DNA from: Ichthyophthirius multifiliis
Taxonomy: Eukaryota; Ciliophora; Oligohymenophorea; Hymenostomatida
Assembly (NCBI RefSeq): GCF_000220395.1
Contig: NW_004086038.1
Location: forward strand, 1 to 47,941
DNA length: 47,941 nucleotides
Reading direction: 5' to 3'
The notes beneath the pieces are model-generated. The model had not been told where the DNA came from and did no database searches. It was given only the letters and a program-made list of their open reading frames with translations. The position numbers and the translations under genes are program-made. Of this stretch, positions 38,171 to 47,941 are shown one piece after another. Numbering within the stretch: the first letter of the stretch is position 1; each line of letters opens with the position of its first letter.

Positions 38171-38477
38171 TTATGTATTTTCTCCGACTCAGAGAAGCAA
38201 ATTCATCATCTAAATCAAATTATTCTAAATTAGGAGGTTATAATTCTTTTAAAATAGGTGGAAACGTAGCAGGAATCATACCTAATAAAGGTGTTTCAAA
38301 TTAAGGCACTATTAAAGTTATTGTTTCATGTTTAACACTTAATAGTTCATATAATTTAACAGCTTCAGGTATTAAATCAGTATCATATTTGAAAATATCA
38401 TTACTAAATAATTATTTATAATCTAAAGGTAATGCATCACTTTCCTTTAATTAAATATATTATAAATATAAAATATA

Positions 38478-38538
<61 letters not shown>

Positions 38539-39037
38539 TTATTACTTACTTAGTAAACTTACTAAGACGAAATTAACTAATACTATACTAAACTTAACTA
38601 AAACTTTAAAATTTTAACTTTTAAAACTTTTAAAAGGGTTAAAGGGGTTTAAAGGGTTTAAAAGTTTTTAACTTTTTTTAAAAACTTTTTTTAAAAAGGT
38701 TTTAAAGGGGGTTAAAACGGGTTAAAACGGGGTAACCGAACGGGAAAAGGTAACGTAACTTAACCCTTTAAAACCTTAAAAAACGGGTTTAAAAGGGGTT
38801 TTTACGTTTTTAAAAACGTTTTTAAAAAGGGTTAAAACGGTAACCTTAACTTTAAAAAGTTTTTAAAAAGTTTTTTAAGGTTTTTTTTACGTTTTAACTT
38901 TAGTTTTTTAAACGTTTAAACCTTTAAAACTTTAAGTTTTAACGTTACTTAATTAAATTTTTAAAACTTAAAGTACTTCTACGGTAGTTAAATTAANAGT
39001 AGTANATATTATACTAATATATATATAATAATAATAA

Positions 39038-39124
<87 letters not shown>

Positions 39125-39926
39125 TTTTATATTTACTTGTAAACAACTTTTTAAGTTATCAGCTAATTCTCCTATATCAGGTACATATATATATTCTTAT
39201 TCTTATTCTTTGTTTTAAAATTGAAATTCACATTCATCACTTAAAAGAAACTTCATAAAGAACTCAAAGATCTTTGCATTATCTTCTTAATCAAAATACT
39301 CATCACAAAACATTTCATAAGATCCACATACTGCTATTCTTCCTCCACTTTTATTCATATAAATAGCTCCTACAGGTCTATTAGATGGATAAGATAGCGG
39401 TCCACTTCCCAAGACAGCTTAAGAAGGTAACTAAACATTTAAACTTGACCCAAAACAATAAACAAAGTCCAAGCCACCCCTCAAAGAGTCTCTAATATAC
39501 TCATCTTCATCATCATCATTGTCCTTACCCAAGATATTAGACAGAAATTTATTCTAAGGTTTTTTATTTTCCTTTGGTAATCCACTTCCTACCCTAACAA
39601 CTTCTTCATTTAAAATTCCATTACTAATAAAAGTCTCTTTTGGGAAAAAATATTTATAAAAAGCCGTTCTTACAACACAATCAGAATTCACACTAATACC
39701 ATATTATTCCAAAAAATAATTAATATTTGTTTAATTTTTATGTTCTCCGCCTTCAGAACTCAAAAAAAATAAACGACCGCCATTTTATATGTATTATTTT
39801 AAAGCCTCGAATTCTTGTTTATTAAATAAGTCTTTTGGACAAAAAAATACTACTAAATGAGCCATCTTTAATCTCTCAAATGTAATTTCTTCTTTATTTC
39901 GACCACACTTTATATATTATATAATA

Positions 39927-39960
<34 letters not shown>

Positions 39961-40215
39961 TTATATATTTATATATTTTTTTTTTTTTCATTTTTATTTA
40001 CTTTATATGGACCCTTATATTTTCTGATTATTTTCTTAATATTTGTACTTGGATTACCTGCTTCTTTTTTTGAAGCATTGAATATTATCTTTTTTTTTTT
40101 ATTAGAAATATTTATGAATGTTTTTTTTATATTAATTTAGATTTTATTTTTAAATGAAGGTTTTTTTTTAGTTAATTTTTTTTTTTTTAGTTTTTACTAT
40201 TTTTTCTTCTGACAT
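37839..40215 (-). CDS. IFT52: Intraflagellar transport protein IFT52
   Basis: Core IFT-B subunit required for cilium assembly. Six exons: 40215-40198, 40088-40002, 39907-39137, 38444-38189, 38068-37921 and 37862-37839. Together they give about 434 residues, the usual length. Diagnostic segments: IIFNASKKE at the N-terminus; the GIFT domain RLFFLSSEGGEHKNQTNINY, YGISVNSDCVVR, YKYFFPKE, NRPVGAIY and RIAVCGSYEMFCDEYFDQED; then the middle LQESDALPLDYKQLF, VPQFETPLLGMIPATFPP and FDLDDEF; and the end RLAQLTNKCDNNDLDYYVKE, GDILGVTDKVKNKHDAKAIL and FKKLNQG. Exons sum to one base short of a whole number of codons: at the junction 38188/38069 an extra G in the GGG beside the acceptor would restore the frame. 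The intron 38445-39136 is 692 bp because it contains TA tracts and a suspect sequence block. Confidence 0.93.
38110..38158. repeat. (TA)n microsatellite in an IFT52 intron
   Basis: Long TA run in the intron 38069-38188. Confidence 0.95.
38481..38534. repeat. (TA)n microsatellite in an IFT52 intron
   Basis: TA run immediately before the suspect block at 38535-39005. Confidence 0.95.
38535..39005. other. Probable pyrosequencing artefact, contains both Ns
   Basis: This stretch is unlike anything else in the window. It is built of short homopolymers that mostly follow one another in the order T, A, C, G, with far more G and C runs than neighbouring introns (for example AAAACGGGTTAAAACGGGG). It contains the N calls at 38997 and 39005 and is flanked on both sides by long TA tracts. 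T-A-C-G is the Roche 454 flow order, so a dephased read through the microsatellite would give exactly this texture. I do not annotate any biology on it. Confidence 0.75.
39028..39120. repeat. (TA)n microsatellite in an IFT52 intron
   Basis: TA-rich tract with a few TAA interruptions at its left end, following the suspect block. Confidence 0.95.
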
Positions 40216-40486
40216 TTTTAAATTTCTTAGAAATTTTTATTTTATATTCTTATTTTTTTTTATGTTTATTATATATTTATTTTTTAAATTTTTTTTTTTT
40301 TTAAATAAAATATAACTTTTACATACTTTTTTTTTTTTTGGATTTTTTTTTTATTAATAAATATAAAATTTCAATTTAAAAGAAAATAAAATTTTAAAAA
40401 TGCTAAATATTTTATATTATTAATTTATTTTTAAAAATAATGATACAACATTTTAATTTTTTATATTTATATATTAAATAAAAAAA

Positions 40487-43400
40487 ATGAGTGATTATTA
40501 AAAAATATTAAAAAACGATTCGAACATAAACTTGTAAAAAAATACAATCCATAACAATTATCAATAAAATTATGTATAAAACATAACAGAACTTCAAGAA
40601 ATCGAAGAAATCCAACAAATAGCTTAAAAATATAATTCCGAAAAGCAATTTATACGACCAACTACCGAAATGTTTCCTAAAAACCCCTATATATATTAAA
40701 AATCTCGTTATAAATATGCAATCATAGTAAATCCATATGGTATTCACGTAAAAAAGCTAAAATAAAAAAAATAAAAATAAAAATATAAATAAGAATAATA
40801 AATTTCCAAAAGCTTCAATAAAAAATTAACAAATAATAAGATGTGAATAATGTAGTGTTTATATGAATCCTTTCGTTAAATTTTTATCTGACGGTTATAA
40901 AGTATTTAATATATTTATATAAAAAAAACAAATAAAAAAATAAAAATAAAAGTATAAATGTAACTTTTGTAATAAATTATAAACTATCCCTAAACATTAT
41001 TACTCACCTTTAAAAGAAGATGGGACAAGGCTAGATATGAGCTAAAAAAACGAACTAAAATTAGGTTCTTATGAAATATTAGCAGGAATAGAGTATAATA
41101 TATATATATATATATATATATATGTAAGTATATATATATATATATGTAAGTATATTTATATATATATTTTTATATATATTATATATATAATATTATATAT
41201 ATTTATATATATATACAAATTTTTATAATTAAAGTTATTCTGCACGTCCGCCTGTAGCTCCTTCTTATATATTTTTAATAGATGTAAGTAAAGGAAATTA
41301 GGAAATACTATAAACAATATCTTAAGTTCTCCGAGAGTTAATTCTTGAAGGAAATATACCTGGTGGTGAGCGTAAATAATTCGGTTTTATTACATATGAT
41401 AAGGACGTTCATTTATATAGGCTAAAATATAATTTAAATTAGCCTTAAATGGTTGTTTTATCAGATTGGGAAAATTAAGATTAAGATTTACCTTTTTACG
41501 AAGATTTAGTTGTGAGTTTGGACACATGTTAAGATTTAATTTTGTGTTTAATAGAGTCTTTACCAAAATTATTTATAGAAAATTAAGTTAAGTTTTCGAA
41601 TATAAGTAATGCAATTTAAGTAGCAGTAAAAATTTTCAAGCATATAGGAGGAAGGCTTTTAATATTTTAACATAATTAAATTAAAGAAGAAGAAAACAGA
41701 TAAGTAAATAATGATAATTATTACAGAGAAAGTAATAATACATTTTTTAAGGATATTAGTAAAGAAATTTAATAGTATTTTATATGTCCGTCAATTTTCG
41801 TGTTTTCCGAAAGTTTCATAAATATTATTAATCTATTGGATTTTACAAAATATTTAAATGGAGATATTTTCTATTACTATAGTATATAAAATTAAAGTAA
41901 TAGATAAATATATTTTATATAAAAAAATAAAAATATTTATATATAAATATATATATATATATATATTTTTATTTATATTTATTTATATTTATTTTTTTTA
42001 TTTATATTTTTTTATACATATTTAATTTCTTATATATATTATTTTTTTTTAAATACTTTAATAAATATTTATTATATACTTTTTTTTTTATTTTTTTTTT
42101 TATTTTTTTAATATTTTTTTTATATTATTTTAAGGATAAAATTTTGAATAAAATTTAAGACAATGTTTAAAAAAATAAATTACATGGGAAAGTGTTTTTA
42201 GATTAAGGTGCTCTTAAGGATTTTCAGTTTCTTAAATTATTGGAAATTATTGTGTTAGATAAGGAGATTTACTAACTTTTTAGTCTGATGAGTATAATTT
42301 TTTATTTTTTTTAATTAATTAATTAAATTTAAGAAATAAAACATTATTATATGAATTCGAAATGGATTAACATTTTGAACGAAAAATAAATAATTTTTCT
42401 ATCTAAACAGCTCTTTTATACACTAGTAGTGATGGTATAAGAAAAATTAGATGTCATAATTATATAATTCCTTTATCTTCTGATATATTTGATATTTACA
42501 ATTAAGCAGATTGTTAGGTTTTGACAGCTTATATAGCTAAGGTTAGTTCTAATAGTTTATATAATTAAAATATCTTGTAAATTAGATAAAATATTATTGA
42601 AATCACACGAGGTATTATAGAAGTATGTATGGATATGAATAGAGTATATTTATTATTAATTTTCCTATAAAATAAATAAATATATACATATTTTTTTATG
42701 AAAAAAAAAATAAAAGAATCAATTAATAGATAGCCTTATTTAACTTCCTTTGTATATTTTAGGAATTCTTAAAAATTCAGTGTTTAACTGTTAATATAGT
42801 AAAAAGATATTTATTTATTTATATAAAAAATTTAATTTAAGTAAAGCATATAACTACTGATATAAATAATTGTTTGAGGATATTTTTTAATAGTGTAAAT
42901 GTAGAAGAGATGGTATTACATTTTGTTCCAGCCTTATTTTGTATTGATAATATGTAAGATAAAAGTATTGTAGATAGTAAAGGATAATATATTTGTCCTA
43001 AATAAATGATTACATCTTTTAATTCTTTAGGTAAAACTGCTTATTTAATGGATACAGGAACTGTCTTAATTATGTATATTAATAAAGAGTAATTCATTTT
43101 ATTATTATTTTTAATCTTTTGTTTCAATTTTTTTTTTTTTTTTTTTTACTTATAAAAAAATATAAAGTGGAGATTAGGAATTAATTTAAAACATTTTTGG
43201 AAATGAATGTTCTTTTGAAAAAGAAATATATGAAGTAATTTAAAAGTGATTTTTATTTAATATATAAATAAAATATACCTATATATTACTTTAACTAATT
43301 TAAAAATAAAAAATATAAAAGTAAGATATCTATAAGAATAAATAAAATGATATTAATACTAAAATTTCATATCTATTACTTTATTTAAGAAAGTAATATA

Positions 43401-43655
43401 TTACTTTACTTAAATTAAATTTTATTATATTATATTTAAAGTATTAAATCTTGCAAATATCAACCATTATAGATTTGTTTTAAAGGACAAAATTCAGTAT
43501 ATGAATAATTGTAAAAATTCTAAAATAAAAATAATTTTAACTTTATTTTAAAAATTATAAAAAGATTTTATTATAAATTAATAGAAAATAAATATGAAAA
43601 TTATAATAATGGATATAATAAAGACTATAATGAATTTTTAAATATTATTATATGA
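40487..43655 (+). CDS. SEC24: COPII coat cargo-binding subunit SEC24
   Basis: Nine exons: 40487-40739, 40813-40901, 40953-41092, 41235-41896, 42135-42291, 42334-42622, 42763-43088, 43168-43245 and 43442-43655. They sum to 2,208 bp, 735 residues. SEC24 selects cargo and pairs with SEC23 on ER-derived vesicles. Seen in order: the zinc finger IIRCEQCSVYMNPFVKF and YKCNFCNK (two CxxC pairs); RPPVAPSYIFLIDVSKGN opening the trunk domain; a GGRLLIF strand; the beta-sandwich segment ESVFRLRCSQGFSVSQIIGN; QTALLYTSSDGIRKIRCHNY; the helical region; and the gelsolin fold KTAYLMDTGTVLIMYINK. The N-terminus is only about 80 residues before the zinc finger, shorter than in animals. The last exon (ending YNEFLNIII) is inferred by frame and position; an earlier TGA at 43247-43249 is the alternative end. 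Confidence 0.92.
41093..41234. repeat. SEC24 intron with TA tract and duplicated GTAAGTATA units
   Basis: The 142-bp third intron holds TA microsatellite and two copies of GTAAGTATA near 41124 and 41146. Each copy looks like a 5' splice site inside the intron. Confidence 0.7.
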
Positions 43656-44086
43656 ATTTATAATTAGATTAGTAATATTATATATTATTAATTAATAAAA
43701 TAAAATTAAAAAATTTTATTAAACATAAAAATAATATATATATAAATATTTAATTCATTTTTTACTTAATGAAAATATAAATAATAAATTAATCTAGTTT
43801 TTTAATTATATTTTTTATAATATTATTTAAATTTCATGATATTAAATTTTATTTAAATGTTTATGGAATATATTAAATATGAAAGTAATAATATAGAATT
43901 CTTAGAAAAAGAAAAATCAAAATATTAAAAATATAATAAATAAAAAAATGTTTATTTTTTATTTTACAAATTAAAGATTTTTTTTATAAAAATATACTCT
44001 TTAACCAAATAATAAAAAAAAATCATTATTTTTAATAAAAAAAAATATATAAAATAATTGGCAAAAAAAAAAGAAAGAGAAAAAAA

Positions 44087-44117
<31 letters not shown>

Positions 44118-45078
44118 TATATGTTTATATATTTATATATATATATTTATATTTATATATGTTTATATTAGTCTTATATCTAATAAAAAATATAAATTTT
44201 TACTATTAATATTCTCGATAATATTTTATATATATAGTTAATTTTATATAAAGTATTATTCCATTTTTTTATCAATTTCATCAAAATTATATATAAATAT
44301 TAAAATTTTAAAACCAAATTTTTTTTTTTTACATAATATTTATATTATTTAATTTTTTTTTTATTCATTCTTAGTTAAATTTTAGATAATATTAACCAAA
44401 TTAGTTTTAATTATTTGTTAATAAAGTATTGATTTATTATAGATTAAGTATATAGTTTTTTAGATGTACATAATTTAATGTTATTTTTAATAAAGAATAT
44501 ATATTTTAAAGATAAAGCTATTTTTATCAATTATTTTATTTTTAATAAAAAGTTAATATTAATCAAAAGAAAATCTTTACTATTTAAAAATAAAAATATT
44601 ATTATAAATCAAATTAATAAATATTATAAAAATTACTAATTATGTATATTATTATTATATAATAATGTATAAAATATTATTACATTAATTTTAATAATAA
44701 ACATATCTGTAATAAAATTAATATGTTATTAATATTAGCAAATAAATTTAATAATTATCAAAAGTTTAAAAATTAAGAAAATTAAATCAAAAAAATATAT
44801 AAGAAGTAGAATAAAATATAAGAAATAATTATATATATATATCTGGAATTAATAAATAAAAAAAAATTAAAATTAATTATAATTAAAAAAATTATATAAA
44901 AAAGAATAAAAAAAAAATTATTTATAAGTTTAGTATAATAAAAATACTTATTTTATTTTGTTGTTAAATATAAATTTTTATCTGTAAATATATCATTTTT
45001 CTCATATTTAGATAATTATTATTTTAAAATTAAAATATAATTAATTTATATTTAATTTTTATTTATTTTTTTAAAAAA
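43656..45078. other. AT-rich spacer between convergent genes
   Basis: About 1.4 kb between the 3' ends of SEC24 and the next minus-strand gene. It contains a TA tract near 44098-44160. No gene or RNA recognised. Confidence 0.7.
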
Positions 45079-46303
45079 TCAGCTTTAAGTTAAATATAAT
45101 TCTTATAATCCTTCTACCCTATCTTGTTTAATATCCTGAATTTTTTAAAGAAGTAAATCCCATATAATTTTCCTATCCTTTATTAAATTTAAAGTTATGC
45201 CATTTCTATCTAATTTTTTCTAAAGGTCGTAAATATCAATTTAAGGTTGAATTTATTATTTTTATCGCATTTCTTAATCTTTAGATTCCTATATAGAATC
45301 GATATTTTAAAGTGTATTTCTTTATGAATTATTTTCAGTTTAAATATTAATTTAATTTATTTATTCTAAAAACTAATTATCTTCTTCATTTAAAGGTTAT
45401 ATTTTTCCTAATATAAGGCCTATTTTTCTTTTATATTTTTCTTTTTATAATTAAATGTAATATTTGATAATTTTTCCTTTTTAATTCCTATTTTTAGTTT
45501 AAATAAAAAAAGTAATAAAAAAATAAAAAAACATTTTTATAAAGTTCGTATAATAAAATAATTAAGATTAATCTTCTTTTAATTAACCTTCATTTTTTTA
45601 ATTAAAATCATAGTCTTTTAATCTTTCAATATAAATTTCTAATATTCTAGATGTTATTTATTATTCATATTATGTTTTTTTTTTATATGTATTTATACAA
45701 TAGAAACTATATTTATATTATTTTTAAAAAATAAAAGATAATAATAAAAATACTCGATTTAAAAAACTAAATTGATTTATAATATATTTGTGTTATAGAG
45801 TGTTATTATATCATATTTGAAATTAATTTTTTTATAACTTTAGATGCTTTTTTATATTTAACACCTTTGATTAGACAAGCTTTTAATTTTAAAGAACTAT
45901 TTATTTTTATGAGTAATATAAAGTATAGAAAAATAATATTTTTAATTACAGAAGATAATCACATGTAATACGTTCTAATAAATTACGATTCGGTAATAAA
46001 TCAAATTACTAAGCCCGATAATTTTAAATGAATAGTTTAAAGGCTCTTTTTCTTCTTCCTTAGAATATAATAGCTAATTTATACAACTATTTAAATAAAT
46101 AATAAAAAATAAAATTTAAATAAAATTATAATAATATAAATATATATATATTATACAATAAGGGTAAAAATATAAAAAAATACTTCAATTTTATTAATAA
46201 ATTTATTAGCTAATATTATTAATGTTATATGATTGATCCATTAAGCAGTAAAATTATCTATATATAATTATTTTTCTCTATTAACTCTCTATATAAAATA
46301 TAA

Positions 46304-46348
<45 letters not shown>

Positions 46349-47577
46349 ATATATATAAATAAAAAATATCATATAAAATATAAATAAATATTATCTTACT
46401 TTTTTTTTATTAATTTCGTGTGCGAATTTTTTATTAATATAACTCGTGTATTTTTATTAATAACTTATAAGTTGCATAGAAATGCTTTTTCTAACTACTT
46501 CTTCGCATTTAATTTTATGCATTAAAAAATCAAAATTTTTTTTCTTATTTATTAAATCTACATTAAAAGCTAATTCTTTATTCCTTTCAATAATCGAATT
46601 TTCTAATTAAGGAAGCTTTTTCTATTTCTTATTTTTTATTTCGACTTTGCATTTATATAATTTATTAATATAATAATATTTTTATTTTTAATATACTCAC
46701 TTCCAATTCAAATTACTTTTTTCCTATTCACTTTATTCTTATTTATATTTATCTTTTAATTTATAATAATCTTTTTTAAAGGAGATAATTTTTTCTTATG
46801 TACTCCTTTGTTTCTATGTTATTCTAACTGCAAATCTATAACAAATTTTATGCATAAAAAATAATTTATATATATATATACCTGTAAACCATGCTTTTAT
46901 TTCTAATCTAACTTATTTTTTGTTTAAAGTGCTATGTATGCCCATTATGTGAATTATTTTGGTTTATAAAATTTATATAAATGTTCTTTTCTTATAGGAA
47001 AGTCTTGAATTGACTTTTCTTGATCAGGATAAGGATCATAAAAAGAAAAAAAAATTGATATTTTGATACATTTGATGATATTTTTATTTTTAATGGAAAT
47101 TATTTTTTTAATAAATTTATTTTTATGAAAATGGTTTTATTTTCTATAAAAGTTTCTAATTTCATATTTTCTTGTAAAACTTTGTTTTTTAATGTTTTTT
47201 TTAAGAATTTTTTTAAATACTTATGTGTTAATTGATTGAATTATTCTTTTCTTTTTCAGGATTATATAAAATTAATTAATTATAATCTACTTAATTTTCA
47301 TTATCAGTTTAAAATAATTTTTTACTTTCATATATATCAATAAATTCACTATTTTATAACAATTAATCTGCAAAATAATTAAAAATCAATGATTAATCCT
47401 ATTATATTTTCTTTATTTTTATTTATTATTTTTTGTTAAAGATGTTAATAAAGTATTATCTAAATATGAAGATTATGTATTATTTTTATATTTATAAATA
47501 TTATTATTTTTAGGTGAATTCATTGAATTATATGATTAATAATTTTCATTTAATTAAAGTTGATTTAATTAATTCAT
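45079..47577 (-). CDS. Large multi-exon protein, unrecognised
   Basis: A minus-strand gene running from an ATG at 47577 (MNQLNQLQLNENYQSYNSMN) to TGA at 45079 (end: RVEGLQELYLTQS). At least seven exons are visible by coherent protein: FYDPYPDQEKSIQDFPIRKE and KPKQFTQWAYIALQTKNKLD; LEQHRNKGVHKKKLSPLKK; ERNKELAFNVDLINKKKNFD and HKIKCEEVVRKSISMQLI; NFTAQWINHITLIILANKF; GRRKRAFKLFIQNYRAQQFD then LLPNRNLLERITCDYL; SLKLKACLIKGVKYKKASKV; and a charged C-terminal coiled-coil-like part. No known domain recognised; it is rich in Lys, Asn and aromatic residues with no signal peptide. The frame changes without an intron near 47400 and at an A9 run 47046-47054 (one base more restores it), so a precise model needs better sequence. 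Confidence 0.65.
46309..46357. repeat. (TA)n microsatellite in an intron
   Basis: TA tract within a long intron of the unrecognised minus-strand gene. Confidence 0.9.
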
Positions 47578-47941
47578 TTTTTTTTATTTTAATAAATTTT
47601 ATATAAAAATAAATATATAACTTAAATAAGATTAAATATTTTGTTAATAAAATTTAATTATATTATAAAAAAAATTATAAATTTTAGAATAAAAATTATA
47701 AAAGAATAATAAAAAATTTCATTAAAAAGGTATATCTAATTTTTTCAGAAATAAAGCAAATAAAAATATTTTTATAATAAATAGAAAAAATAATTAAAAA
47801 CAAAATATATTTAATTTAAATAAAAAATTATTAAAACGTAAAAAATATAAAGATTTAATAAATATTTTTAATAGAAATATAATTTATATCAAAAGAATAT
47901 ATATATATATCATAAATATAATAAGTAAGAAAATTTATTAA
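47578..47941. other. AT-rich right edge
   Basis: About 360 bp upstream of the last minus-strand gene. No further gene seen; its promoter should be here. Confidence 0.6.

Noticed and set aside
38432-38617. A 61-codon frame rich in Ile-Tyr
   Set aside because: It translates a TA microsatellite and the start of the suspect sequence block.
40508-40747. A 79-codon minus-strand hydrophobic frame
   Set aside because: Antisense to SEC24 exon 1, which is supported by family similarity and splicing.
45672-46031. A 119-codon plus-strand frame with an ATG and TGA
   Set aside because: It mirrors minus-strand exons that read as coherent protein (KLKACLIKGVKYKKASKV and LLPNRNLLERITCDYL) and join by good introns.
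1-47941. tRNA, rRNA, CRISPR, transposon or virus-like element
   Set aside because: I looked for G/C-rich islands, clover-leaf-like motifs, spaced repeats, terminal repeats and transposase or reverse-transcriptase motifs and saw none that held up.

Overview
The window is nuclear DNA of a ciliate with an extremely AT-rich genome. Every recognisable gene is full of in-frame TAA and TAG at conserved glutamine-like positions and ends at TGA, so TGA is the only stop. Introns are mostly 38-60 bp, GT-AG, and genes are closely packed on both strands. The base composition, tiny introns and code fit a hymenostome ciliate such as Ichthyophthirius or Tetrahymena; the extreme AT content makes me favour Ichthyophthirius, but that is inference. 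Standard-code gene finding fails here, so the gene models below were built by reading TAA/TAG as Gln and joining exons by frame and family similarity.

Layout: 1-5699 is the C-terminal half of the cytoplasmic dynein-2 (IFT) heavy chain. 5901-9302 holds three unrecognised proteins (a type I membrane protein, a Gln/Asn/Lys-rich protein and a coiled-coil protein). 10126-10584 is ATG8. 11235-12296 is a Gln/Asn-rich protein with a possible helix-turn-helix end. 12412-14201 is an ankyrin-DHHC palmitoyltransferase. 14587-15766 has unresolved coding signal. 16464-17387 is a tetraspanin-like protein. 17853-18494 is a small two-helix, COX20-like protein. 18587-19258 is a Rab GTPase. 20187-20446 is a tiny secreted six-cysteine protein. 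21599-30355 is a giant cysteine-rich multi-pass membrane protein. 31693-32535 is ribosomal protein eL6. 33327-36018 is a PPP4R1-type HEAT-repeat phosphatase subunit. 36305-37450 is a SHIPPO-repeat protein. 37839-40215 is IFT52. 40487-43655 is SEC24. 45079-47577 is an unrecognised multi-exon protein.

Themes: cilium assembly is strongly represented (dynein-2, IFT52, the SHIPPO protein), alongside membrane traffic and surface proteins (SEC24, Rab, DHHC enzyme, ATG8, tetraspanin, giant membrane protein). The genes are ordinary eukaryotic single units, not operons, and I see no shared regulation.

Quality caveats: at least four otherwise good genes change frame at or beside homopolymer runs with no intron to explain it, and one stretch (38535-39005, containing the only Ns) looks like pyrosequencing noise inside an IFT52 intron. 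I found no transposon, virus-like element, CRISPR array, tRNA or rRNA.
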